The notes below the pieces were generated by a model. That model searched no databases and was not told the origin of the DNA. It saw only the letters and a list, made by a program, of their open reading frames with translations. A program made the translations under genes and the position numbers. Shown here in pieces: positions 22,761 to 30,500 of a DNA stretch of 35,199 bases. Each line of letters begins with the position of its first letter. The stretch's first letter is position 1. Origin of the DNA: DATKCA01 sp035544675 (GTDB lineage Bacteria > Acidobacteriota > Thermoanaerobaculia > Gp7-AA8); assembly GCA_035544675.1 (NCBI GenBank), contig DATKCA010000193.1, positions 1 to 35,199 of the forward strand, given 5' to 3'.

Positions 22761-24069
22761 GGCCACTCCGCCCGGCACAGATGCCGGCGAGGTAACTATA
22801 GGTTCCGATCGTGACGGCCAGCCGCAGCGGACTCTGCGCCAGCGCCAGAACGAACAGGGAGATTGCAAGCGGCGCGGCGAGAAGGCGGACGATCTCCGCT
22901 GAGGGGGGAGCGCGCCACGAGAGCCGGGCCAGCCCGGCCATCGCCATCACGAAAAGCGCGTAGCCGGGAAGACCGCTCTCCGCCGCCACCTGCAGATGAT
23001 CGTTGTGGGCCTCCTCGAAGACGTCCGGCGAGCCTCCGTCATCGAGAGTGCCGAGGTGCTTCTCCGCGGCGATGATCCGATGATCGAAGTACTCCTTGCG
23101 GAACAGCCCCGGTCCGATTCCGGTGAGAGGATTTCGCTGGATCATCTCGCCGGCCGCCAGAAATGCAACGAGCCGCCGCGTCAGCAGGTCGTCCCAGGCG
23201 CGCCTCTCCACGGCCTGGCGGAGAGCGGCCAGGCGTTGCCGGAGCGGGGCGGATGCAGTCACGGCGGCGGTGGCTGCCACCGCCACCAGAAGTAGCGCGG
23301 CCAGGCCCTCCTTCCGGGAGCGGAGAAAGGCCAGCGGAATGACGGCGGCGGCGAACGCGGCGATGGCCGTGATCGTGTTGCTGACCACGATTCCGCCGGC
23401 CAGCACCACCAGGACGGCCAGCGCCATGGCGCGCGACCGCGGCCGGCCTGCCACGCAGAACATGGCCATCGCGCAGAGAGCCGGTGCCACGAGAAAGTTT
23501 CCGACGTCGTTCCTGTTTCCCAGCAGCGAGACCGGTGAGACGCGCGCGATCATGTCGTCGGCGATTCCTCCGATCAGGATCGTGTTGATGGACCGGTTCC
23601 ATGAATCTTTCGTCTCCACGATGGCCAGGGCGGCGATGATCAGCGGCGCCGGGAGCACGATCCATAGCGCCGCCGGACGGGCCGCGGCACCTCGCGCGGC
23701 CATGAAAACCGAAATGCCGGCCAGCACCGTCAGAACCGATGGGGCACTCATGGGCAGGTCGTGCGATGTCAGTGAGGTGATGACCGTCCATGCGCCGATG
23801 GCGATGAGCACAGCGGAAGAGAAGGCGCTGCCCGGGCCGGCGTTCTTCGCCCGCCCGTGAAGAAGGAGCGAGGCCGCGGCGAGCGCGAGCAACACGATGC
23901 CTTCTCCACGGAGCAGCAGCAGCTTTGGCATGCGGAAGGGATCGCGGCCGGCGGGGGAGATCCAGAGGGGGATGAGGAGCATGCCGGTAGCCAGAACGAG
24001 CCACTCGACCGCGGCCAGGCGCGACTCGTTCGGCGCAGGGATGAGGTGGGGGCGAGGTGGTCTGCGCAT
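22747..24069 (-). CDS. O-antigen ligase/polymerase family (Wzy_C)
   Basis: The product has 440 residues from the ATG at 24069. There are about eleven to twelve hydrophobic helices. The large periplasmic loop between about residues 280 and 365 carries the family's signature: NPLTGIGPGLFRKEYFDH followed by FEEAHNDHLQVAAESGLPGY, with His355 and His358 in the catalytic loop. Proteins of this type either ligate an undecaprenyl-linked glycan to a lipid-A core (WaaL) or polymerise it. Because the same operon holds a Wzm/Wzt exporter and no Wzx flippase, ligation seems the more likely job, but this is inference. It is the first gene of the minus-strand operon; a divergent gap of 159 bp separates it from the surface protein. 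Confidence 0.85.
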   Translation of the reverse strand: MRRPPRPHLIPAPNESRLAAVEWLVLATGMLLIPLWISPAGRDPFRMPKLLLLRGEGIVLLALAAASLLLHGRAKNAGPGSAFSSAVLIAIGAWTVITSLTSHDLPMSAPSVLTVLAGISVFMAARGAAARPAALWIVLPAPLIIAALAIVETKDSWNRSINTILIGGIADDMIARVSPVSLLGNRNDVGNFLVAPALCAMAMFCVAGRPRSRAMALAVLVVLAGGIVVSNTITAIAAFAAAVIPLAFLRSRKEGLAALLLVAVAATAAVTASAPLRQRLAALRQAVERRAWDDLLTRRLVAFLAAGEMIQRNPLTGIGPGLFRKEYFDHRIIAAEKHLGTLDDGGSPDVFEEAHNDHLQVAAESGLPGYALFVMAMAGLARLSWRAPPSAEIVRLLAAPLAISLFVLALAQSPLRLAVTIGTYSYLAGICAGRSGRDAH

Positions 24070-24150
24070 CTCGACGCGCTTTTGGAGACCCGAACGGCTG
24101 AGCCTCGGTGACGCATTGTCGCAACTTTCATGGCACGACGCTCGCCGACC

Positions 24151-24160
24151 TTGCTAGAAT
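24151..24160 (+). promoter_or_regulatory. Extended -10 (TGC-TAGAAT) upstream of surface protein gene
   Basis: TGC immediately before TAGAAT (24155-24160) matches the extended -10 pattern. The GTG start is 68 nt downstream with GGAAGG about 9 nt before it, so this gene would have a normal leader. No clear -35 is visible. Confidence 0.4.
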
Positions 24161-24228
24161 CGGTCTCACTCAGCAAGTTCTCATCACCCATCATTCCCCT
24201 TTTCTACAGGGGCGGAAGGATCGCGCGC

Positions 24229-27200
24229 GTGCGCAAGACCGTCTTTGCGGCCCTGATGATCGCGTTTTTTTTCACCGCCGAGGGCGAAGCCGCTCAGCCT
24301 GCGCCGCGGGGATCGTTCGAAGAGGTCATTCGCGTGGCGCCGCTGGGCCCGCAGGCGCGGCGCACTCCCGTCTGGCGGAACGTCGCCATCGGCGTGACCG
24401 GGGTGGCCTCTCCCGCGGCCAGCGCGCCGGCCATCGCCTTCTCCGTCCGCCCTACGGTGATCACGGCTGGCGAAAAAGCCACGCTGAACTGGGGGACGGA
24501 GAATGCGACGTCGGTCCACATCGACCCCGGCATCGGGCCTGTCCTGGCCAGCGGATCCCAAGACATTTTTCCAGGCTCCACGACCGAGTACACGTTGACC
24601 GCGGAGGGCCCCGGCGGCCGGGCCACGGCGACGGCGACCGTCACCGTGAACCTTCCTCCCCCATCGATCACGTTCTCGGCCTCGCCGCCGGCGGTGACTG
24701 AGGGCGAGAGCTCCACGCTGACGTGGAGTACGAGCTTCGCGGACACGGTGATCATCGACAACGACGTGGGGCCGGTCTCGTCGTCGGGACTGCGGCGTGT
24801 GACGCCGGCCAGGACCACGAAGTACACGCTCACGGCCTCGGGCGCGGGCGGCGAGTCACGAAGCGAGACGACCATTACCGTCAACCCACGCGCGGAGAAG
24901 CCGGATCTCGTCCCGGCGGTGACCTCAGTGACGCCATCGCGCCTGGTCGCCGGCGAACAGGCCAGCGTCGTGGTCACCGTCACCAACCAGGGGAGCGCCC
25001 TGGCCGGAGGCTCGACCGCGCGGATCCTGTTGTCGTCGAACACGATCTTCGATCCCGCCGACGTCGTTCTGGGCTCCCAACCTGTGCCGCCTCTGGCGGT
25101 GCGCGCATCGGCAACCCTGGTCGTGCCGGTGACGATTCCGGCGGGCACGCCCAGCGGCCAGCTGTTCATCCTCGTAGAGGCCGATTCGGCCGCGATGGTG
25201 GACGAATCCGACGAGACGAACAACACCGGCTACAACGGTGTGACTGTCGATTCCCAGCGGCAGCCTGCGTCGATCGTTGTGGAGAACCTGCCGCGGGGGA
25301 TGGTGCAGGCCGCCGATTCCGCTGGAGGTGTCGATTCGTACACGCTCCGCAACGACGGGCAGTCTCCCACCACGATCACCCTGACGCAGTCGGCGGCGTT
25401 CTTCCAGCAGTCGCCGGTCTCGTTCACGCTCGTTCCCTCTCAGAGCCAGGTCATCGCCATCACCGCTCTGGCGCGGCCGGCCGGTCTGTTCGACGGATTC
25501 TCCGTGCCGTCCGGAGGGGGAGTTCCGGCGAACCTCCAGATACCGATCCGCCTGCTGTCCAGCCGGCCGCCCGAGGCTCCTCCCCGAATCGTCCCGGTGA
25601 ACGCGCGCATCGAGACGGTGGCGCCCGCCGATCAGAATCCGACGGCGCAGGTCACCTATCGCAACATCGGCGGTTCGCAGTTCGAAGGCATCGCCGTTTC
25701 CGACGTGTCATGGATCGTGCCGGCGAACGAGATCCTGCGGATCTCCCCGGGAGAGGAGAAGAACCTCACCATTACGATCGTGCGCGCCAATCGCCCCGAC
25801 GGCGATGCGCCGGTCGGAGGTGTGCTCGGAACGCTCAGTCTCCGTTTCCTGGCCAGCCAGGGGACAGGTCTGCTGCGGCAGTCGGTCGATGACGAAGGCG
25901 GCACGGGGGACGACGTCGATGTGTTCGATGTGGTCCTGGCGACGCCGAAATTGCAGAACGTGCCGCTGTTGCCTCCGGGCCAGATCGCGTACTTTCTACC
26001 CGGGCTGAGCGGAGCCGACAATGCCCCGATCATCGACCTGCTCATCGGCAATCGCCGGGCCGCTGCCTCCCGGGAGGTGAGCCTCTATCTCTCGACGCCG
26101 AGCTCTACGCGACTGGTCACGCCGAGTGTGCCAGGGAACTCGGTGGTGGCGTTTCCGCGTGTGGCCCGCAATACGTTCGGCGCCGACGTCCGCGGCGGCT
26201 CGTTGCAGATTCGCGGCGGTGGAGAAGAAGACATCGCCGTGTTGAGCGTCCAGCTCGTCACCGTCGGATCCGCCAGACGACCCGTTCACGTGCCGATGCT
26301 TCGGTCCGATCTCGGTGTCACGACCGGGAAGCGCATCGTTCTGGCAGGTGTCGGACGAACTGCGCAGAACTCGGCCACCATTTACGTTCAGGAGGTAGGC
26401 GGGTTCAGCGGCGAAGTTCGCCTGGAGCTCCTCGATACGGCAGGGCGGACTCTGGGAACGCGTTCCCACTCGATCTCCCCCTTCTCGTTCGTCGAGATCA
26501 CCGATGTCCCGCCGGGCACGGCGACGGCGCGCATCGAGAATGCATCGAACGGTCAGGCGCGCCTGGGCGCGTATGCCCTGGTGAACGACAGTGCCGCCGG
26601 TGGAGTCTTCATCGTCACCGATATCGTCCGCGCCTCCGAGCCGCCCGCGGACTCTCACGTCATTCCGATCGTTCCAGCGCGGAACGGATCACTGACGGGC
26701 GAGATTTTCGTCTCGAACAATACGGATGCTTCGGTCGGGCTTCTGGTCGAGACGGTCGCCGCCGCGGCATCGTCGCCCCGGCGGCGAATCGTGCCGCGCT
26801 CGAGCGAGAACGATGCTTCCCTGAGGATGAGCAACAGCGAGACCGCCACGTTGTCCATCGAGGCCCGGAAGACCGCCAGAGTGGAAGTGAAGGTCTCCGC
26901 CCCGTCCTATCTCATTCTCAGAGCGCCGGCGGAATCGATCAGTGCCAGCGGCAGGATCGCCATGGTCTCCGCGGGCGCGACATCGCCGCGGACGTCGATG
27001 ATCTCGGCGCCGGTGACGCGCTCCCTGGCATACGGGGAACAACGCCGCTTCGTCGGTGTCGACGACGCATCGGCGCTCAGCGTGGAGCGGCGCGCCTCCG
27101 GCACGTCCCTGACTTCTCTGCTGCTGATCGAGACGGCCAACCAGACAGCAACGGTTCGCGTCGGCCTCAGCTACACCTACGCTGCCGGCCTGAAGGCGTC

Positions 27201-27423
27201 AGCAGACTCGTTCATATCGAAGAACTTCGAAGTCTCCCCCGGTCAGATGCTCGTCATCGCCGATCTGGCGCGGGCCGTCCTCGGCAGCGAGCAGCGCGAC
27301 AAACTCCCTGATCTGCGCGGAATGCAGGTCGAGGTCGAAGTCGTCAGCGGCAGCGGGCGGGTGGCACCGTTCGTTCAGTCGGTGGACAACGGAACAGGGA
27401 ATGTCGTGATCAGGGGAGAGTAA
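24229..27423 (+). CDS. Large secreted Ig-like/CARDB surface protein
   Basis: The product has 1,064 residues from a GTG at 24229, chosen because a signal peptide starts exactly there (MRKTVFAALMIAFFFTAEGEAA) and GGAAGG precedes it. An ATG at 24130 in frame would add non-signal sequence. After the signal come two tandem Ig-like repeats (about 67-141 and 145-219) that both run TAGEKATLNWGTENAT or TEGESSTLTWSTSFAD to EYTLTAEGPGG or KYTLTASGAGG. A CARDB domain follows (about 225-340: DLVPAVTSVTPSRLVAGEQ, VDESDETNNTGYNGV). The remaining 720 residues are beta-rich with no motif I recognise. Adhesion or matrix attachment is likely. An 8-T run lies within the signal-peptide codons. Confidence 0.85.
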   Translation: MRKTVFAALMIAFFFTAEGEAAQPAPRGSFEEVIRVAPLGPQARRTPVWRNVAIGVTGVASPAASAPAIAFSVRPTVITAGEKATLNWGTENATSVHIDPGIGPVLASGSQDIFPGSTTEYTLTAEGPGGRATATATVTVNLPPPSITFSASPPAVTEGESSTLTWSTSFADTVIIDNDVGPVSSSGLRRVTPARTTKYTLTASGAGGESRSETTITVNPRAEKPDLVPAVTSVTPSRLVAGEQASVVVTVTNQGSALAGGSTARILLSSNTIFDPADVVLGSQPVPPLAVRASATLVVPVTIPAGTPSGQLFILVEADSAAMVDESDETNNTGYNGVTVDSQRQPASIVVENLPRGMVQAADSAGGVDSYTLRNDGQSPTTITLTQSAAFFQQSPVSFTLVPSQSQVIAITALARPAGLFDGFSVPSGGGVPANLQIPIRLLSSRPPEAPPRIVPVNARIETVAPADQNPTAQVTYRNIGGSQFEGIAVSDVSWIVPANEILRISPGEEKNLTITIVRANRPDGDAPVGGVLGTLSLRFLASQGTGLLRQSVDDEGGTGDDVDVFDVVLATPKLQNVPLLPPGQIAYFLPGLSGADNAPIIDLLIGNRRAAASREVSLYLSTPSSTRLVTPSVPGNSVVAFPRVARNTFGADVRGGSLQIRGGGEEDIAVLSVQLVTVGSARRPVHVPMLRSDLGVTTGKRIVLAGVGRTAQNSATIYVQEVGGFSGEVRLELLDTAGRTLGTRSHSISPFSFVEITDVPPGTATARIENASNGQARLGAYALVNDSAAGGVFIVTDIVRASEPPADSHVIPIVPARNGSLTGEIFVSNNTDASVGLLVETVAAAASSPRRRIVPRSSENDASLRMSNSETATLSIEARKTARVEVKVSAPSYLILRAPAESISASGRIAMVSAGATSPRTSMISAPVTRSLAYGEQRRFVGVDDASALSVERRASGTSLTSLLLIETANQTATVRVGLSYTYAAGLKASADSFISKNFEVSPGQMLVIADLARAVLGSEQRDKLPDLRGMQVEVEVVSGSGRVAPFVQSVDNGTGNVVIRGE
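24265..24272 (+). repeat. Eight-T homopolymer in signal-peptide codons
   Basis: Eight consecutive T bases encode the Phe-Phe-Phe of the signal peptide. A one-base slip would shift the frame of the whole surface protein. In a genome this rich in G+C such a run in a secreted protein gene is notable. Confidence 0.7.
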
Positions 27424-27430
27424 CCCGAGC

Positions 27431-27453
27431 CCGGGCACGAGCCCGGCCTTTTC
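27431..27453 (+). terminator. Candidate intrinsic terminator after surface protein gene
   Basis: CCGGGC (27431-27436) pairs with GCCCGG (27441-27446) around ACGA and is followed by CCTTTTCG. The stem sits 8 bp after the stop at 27421-27423. The T-run is short (4 T), so strength is uncertain. Confidence 0.5.
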
Positions 27454-27469
27454 GTTCCCCCGCCCCAAA

Positions 27470-27512
27470 GCCGGGCTCGGGCTCGGGCACGGGCTCGGGC
27501 TCGGGGACGGGA
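27470..27512. repeat. GGGCTC hexamer repeat island
   Basis: Tandem GGGCTC/GGGCAC units form a simple-sequence block. Its complement GAGCCC occurs in the preceding terminator arm, so the two blocks are inverted relative to each other. No protein is encoded here. Confidence 0.7.
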
Positions 27513-27526
27513 AAAATCCTTCCACC

Positions 27527-27535
27527 TGCTACAAT
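27527..27535 (+). promoter_or_regulatory. Extended -10 (TGC-TACAAT) upstream of amidase
   Basis: TGC (27527-27529) directly precedes TACAAT (27530-27535), and only 6 nt separate the box from the GTG at 27542. The expected start of transcription is the start codon itself. There is no room for a Shine-Dalgarno sequence. Confidence 0.5.
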
Positions 27536-27541
27536 TTCTCC

Positions 27542-29371
27542 GTGCGTAAGTGGTGGGTGTGGCCCCTGTTGTACTCCCTCGTTTTCCCGCTCACCCTCAC
27601 CGCGGCGGAATCGGCGAGAGACGCCATTGCCTCCGCGCCCGTCTCGTCCGAGCTTCGGGCCATCCTCACCGCCGACTACGAGATCGAGATCGTCGTCCAG
27701 CCGCATCCGGGCGATGCGTGGACGCGCCTCGCTCTCCGTGTGACCGGTGACGCGTCGCGCTGGGAAGAGATCGCGCAGCTCAACGGCGCCGATGACACGC
27801 TGATCGCCGGACGCGCGGTGCGCGTCCCGTTCGCGGCGGCGCGGCCCGAGCTGCGCCGGAAGATCATCGAGTCCCTGTTCCCGAGAGACCGTTCCACGCC
27901 CGCCGGATGGAAACACACCGTCCTGGGCGGCCGCGGAATCGAAGGGGAGTCGCTCTGGAAGATCGCCGAGTGGTTCACGGGCGAGGGCGCGAATTACTCC
28001 GCCATCCGGAAAGCGAATCCGAATCAAGGTCTGTCGACCCGGCCTGGTGACGTGATCCTCGTACCAAAACGGTTGCTCATCGCCGCTTTCGGCGGTGAGT
28101 CGGAGGGGGAGAATGCACAGAAGACAGCAGAGGTACGGAAGCAGGAGAACCATCAGGCTGAGCGCTCATCAACGGATGAAGACGTACCGGAGGCGGCTGC
28201 GGCTGCCCTGGGACAGCCGGCGCTGACGTATGAGCGCAAAGCTTCCGAGCCGTACGCCGTCTACAGGCTGCAGAAAGGGGAGGCGCTCTACTCCTCTGTT
28301 GCGATCCGTTTCAGCGGCCGCGTCTACTCGCCCGACGTCGGGGACGTCCTCGAACAGATCGTGAAGTTCAACCAGATCGAAGATGTCTCCAGGCTGCCGG
28401 TCGGGTACCCGGTGCGCATCCCGCTCGATCTGCTTCTGCCGGAGTATCTGCCGGCCGACGATCCCGAGCGCGTAGCCGCCGAGCGCTCCAAGCGCGCCAG
28501 CGCCAGAGTGGCCAAGCGCACGCGCGCGGTGAATCTGTCGGGCGTCCACGTCATTCTCGACGCCGGACATGGCGGGCGCGACGTCGGCACGATTCACGAC
28601 GACGTCTGGGAGTCGGTCTACATGTACGACGTGACGCTGCGCCTCAGGAAGCTTCTGGAGTCGAAGAGCGGGGCGCGCGTCACCATGACCACGCGCTCGA
28701 AGCAGGCAGGCCTCGATCCTTCCAGGCGTGACGTGATCAGCCAGTATCAGGATCACTACGTCCAGACCACGCCGGCGTACCCGCTCGAAGACGCCATCGT
28801 CGGCGTGAACCTGCGCTGGTACCTGGCCAACTCGATCTTTCGCAAGGCGCTCAAGTCGGGCGTGCCGCGCGAGAAGGTGGTCTTCCTCTCGCTCCACGCC
28901 GACTCGCTCCATCCGGCCCTGCGGGGAGGGATGGCCTACATCCCCGGCCAGCGATTCGTGCAGGGGAGCTACGTGAAGAAGGACGCGGTCTACCTCGCTC
29001 GCGCCGAAGTGCGGGAGAGACCGCTGGTCAGCCACTCCGAGAGCGAAGCGCTCCTGGCCGCGGGGCTGTCGCGGGATCTGGCCGAGTCGATCATCGAGTC
29101 GTTCCGCCGCGCCGGCCTGGCGGTGCATCCATTCAATCCGGTGCGCGACAACGTCGTGCGCGAGCGGCGCGAATGGGTCCCGGCCATCATCCGCCACAAC
29201 ATCGTTCCCACCCGCGCCCTCCTGGAAGTCTGCAACCTCGGCAACCCTCGCGACCGGGAGCTGATCAAGACCCGCGCGTACCGCCAGAAGGTGGCCGAGG
29301 CCATTTATCGGGGGATCGTGGCGTATTACGCCGACGCACCCAGGCCCGATGCGCGGCAGGCTGCTCGTTAG
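27542..29371 (+). CDS. LysM N-acetylmuramoyl-L-alanine amidase
   Basis: The product has 609 residues from a GTG at 27542 with a signal peptide (1-22, WWVWPLLYSLVFPLTLTAAE). LysM-like modules lie at about 45-98, 122-178 and 237-297 (each ends in a 'PGDVILVP' or 'VGYPVRIP' type strand). Residues 330-600 form an Amidase_3 domain: zinc ligands His343 (DAGHGGRD), Glu357 (VWESVY) and His452 (SLHADS), and catalytic-type Glu562 (LLEVCNLGNP). It should cleave the bond between N-acetylmuramic acid and L-Ala in the periplasm, for cell separation or wall remodelling. The gene has its own extended -10 box and its stop codon is the first unit of the 29369-29555 repeat. Confidence 0.93.
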   Translation: MRKWWVWPLLYSLVFPLTLTAAESARDAIASAPVSSELRAILTADYEIEIVVQPHPGDAWTRLALRVTGDASRWEEIAQLNGADDTLIAGRAVRVPFAAARPELRRKIIESLFPRDRSTPAGWKHTVLGGRGIEGESLWKIAEWFTGEGANYSAIRKANPNQGLSTRPGDVILVPKRLLIAAFGGESEGENAQKTAEVRKQENHQAERSSTDEDVPEAAAAALGQPALTYERKASEPYAVYRLQKGEALYSSVAIRFSGRVYSPDVGDVLEQIVKFNQIEDVSRLPVGYPVRIPLDLLLPEYLPADDPERVAAERSKRASARVAKRTRAVNLSGVHVILDAGHGGRDVGTIHDDVWESVYMYDVTLRLRKLLESKSGARVTMTTRSKQAGLDPSRRDVISQYQDHYVQTTPAYPLEDAIVGVNLRWYLANSIFRKALKSGVPREKVVFLSLHADSLHPALRGGMAYIPGQRFVQGSYVKKDAVYLARAEVRERPLVSHSESEALLAAGLSRDLAESIIESFRRAGLAVHPFNPVRDNVVRERREWVPAIIRHNIVPTRALLEVCNLGNPRDRELIKTRAYRQKVAEAIYRGIVAYYADAPRPDARQAAR

Positions 29372-29555
29372 TCCTTAGTCCTTCCTTGGTCCTTAGTCCT
29401 TAGGCCTTAGGAGACCACCACCCGCCCACGAAGGCAGCACATCCCCGGTCGTTCTCCTAAGGACTAAGGACTAACGACTAAGGACTAAGGACTAAGGCCT
29501 AAGGACTAAGGAAGGACTAAGGAAGGACTAAGGAAGGACTAAGGACTAAGGCCTA
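29369..29555. repeat. Inverted island of 7-bp repeats (TAGTCCT / AGGACTA)
   Basis: The left arm (29369-29414) is TAGTCCT, TAGTCCT, TCCT, TGGTCCT, TAGTCCT, TAGGCCT, TAGGAGA. The right arm (29453-29555) opens with TCTCCTA and then has twelve AGGACTA-type heptamers (nine exact), with AGGA spacers at 29509, 29520 and 29531. The arms are inverted around a 38-nt unique core. The first unit is the stop codon of the amidase gene, and the last unit merges into the -10 box at 29554-29559. No gene is encoded. Confidence 0.92.
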
Positions 29556-29559
29556 TAAT
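29554..29559 (+). promoter_or_regulatory. -10 box TATAAT upstream of ribH, formed at the repeat edge
   Basis: Consensus TATAAT ends 11 nt before the ATG at 29571 and shares TA with the last heptamer. The -35 position falls inside the repeat (AGGAAG), with no resemblance to TTGACA. A leader of about 4-5 nt is expected. Confidence 0.5.
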
Positions 29560-29570
29560 TTTGGCGCGAC

Positions 29571-30047
29571 ATGCGTTCTTTCGAAGGGGATCTCAACGCC
29601 GATGGGCTGCGCTTTGCCGTGGTGGCCAGCCGGTTCAACGACGAGATCGTCTCGGGCCTGCTCGATGGCGCTGTGACGTGCCTGTTGCGGCACGGCGCGG
29701 CGGACGAGGCGGTCAGCGTGGTCCGCGCCCCGGGCGCATTCGAGATTCCCACGGTGGTCCAGCGGCTCATCGAGACGAGAGACTACGACGCGATCGTCGC
29801 CGTCGGCTGTCTCTTGCGCGGCGAGACGCCGCACTTCGACTTCATCTCCTCGCAGGTGACCACGGAGCTCTCGCGCGTCGCCGCCGGCGCCTCGTTCCCC
29901 GTTGCCTTCGGCGTGATCACGGTCAATACCCGCGAGCAGGCCGTGGCGCGCTCCTCGTCCGGGAGTGGTAATAAAGGATGGGAGGCCGCTCTGGCCGCGA
30001 TCGAGATGGCCAACCTGTGGCGTCAGATTCGCAATGTGAGGAAGTAG
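29571..30047 (+). CDS. ribH: 6,7-dimethyl-8-ribityllumazine synthase
   Basis: The product has 158 residues, normal for RibH. Conserved features are present: VVASRFND (17-24), GAFEIP (55-60) for the pyrimidinedione site, GCLLRGETPHFDFI (79-92) with catalytic His88, FGVITVNT, and NKGWEAALAAIEM near the C-terminus. RibH condenses 5-amino-6-ribitylamino-uracil with 3,4-dihydroxy-2-butanone 4-phosphate in the penultimate step of riboflavin synthesis, usually as a pentamer or 60-mer. Other rib genes are absent from the window. nusB follows directly after the stop, a common ribH-nusB pairing. Confidence 0.97.
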   Translation: MRSFEGDLNADGLRFAVVASRFNDEIVSGLLDGAVTCLLRHGAADEAVSVVRAPGAFEIPTVVQRLIETRDYDAIVAVGCLLRGETPHFDFISSQVTTELSRVAAGASFPVAFGVITVNTREQAVARSSSGSGNKGWEAALAAIEMANLWRQIRNVRK

Positions 30048-30464
30048 ATGGGAGCCCGTCGGAAGGCACGCGAGCTGGCACTGCAGATGTTGTTTCAGCA
30101 CGACATGGCGGGCAACGAGCCGGACACCATCATCGAGACGTTCGAAGAGCTGCAGAAGTCCAAGCCCAACACGCGCGAGTTCGCCACGAAGATCTTCCGC
30201 GGCACGGTCGAGAACCTGGCCGGCATCGACGACATGATCATCGCCCAGGCCGACAACTGGCGCCTGGAGAGGATGGCCGTGGTGGACCGCAACATCATCC
30301 GCATGTCGGTCTACGAGTTCCTGCACGAGGATGCCACTCCGAAGCTGGTCATCATCGACGAGGCCATCGAGATCGCCAAGAAATACGGCACCCAGAAGTC
30401 CTCGCAATTCATCAACGGAATCCTCGATGGCATCCTGAAACGTTACAATTTGCAGGGTGCGTAG
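30048..30464 (+). CDS. nusB: Transcription antitermination factor NusB
   Basis: The product has 138 residues. It matches the NusB helical fold: RRKARELALQMLFQHD at the N-terminus, FRGTVENLAGIDDMI, then the family-defining RMAVVDRNIIRMSVYEFL and PKLVIIDEAIEIAKKYGTQKSSQFINGILDGIL. NusB binds BoxA RNA with NusE (S10) and supports rRNA antitermination. The ATG follows the ribH stop without a gap. A TACAAT hexamer at 30444-30449 lies within its 3' end. Confidence 0.97.
   Translation: MGARRKARELALQMLFQHDMAGNEPDTIIETFEELQKSKPNTREFATKIFRGTVENLAGIDDMIIAQADNWRLERMAVVDRNIIRMSVYEFLHEDATPKLVIIDEAIEIAKKYGTQKSSQFINGILDGILKRYNLQGA
30444..30449 (+). promoter_or_regulatory. Possible -10 box TACAAT for the chemosensory operon
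   Basis: TACAAT overlaps the 3' end of nusB and would start transcription about 45 nt before the GTG at 30501, where a GAGG lies about 8 nt before the start codon. No clear -35 is seen, so support is weak. Confidence 0.3.
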
Positions 30465-30500
30465 AACGAGGGCCGGCGTTCGGGATGCGAGGTTCCGACT

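Noticed and set aside
29369..29555. CRISPR array
   Set aside because: Repeat units are 7 bp, without spacers of regular length, and no cas genes are nearby.
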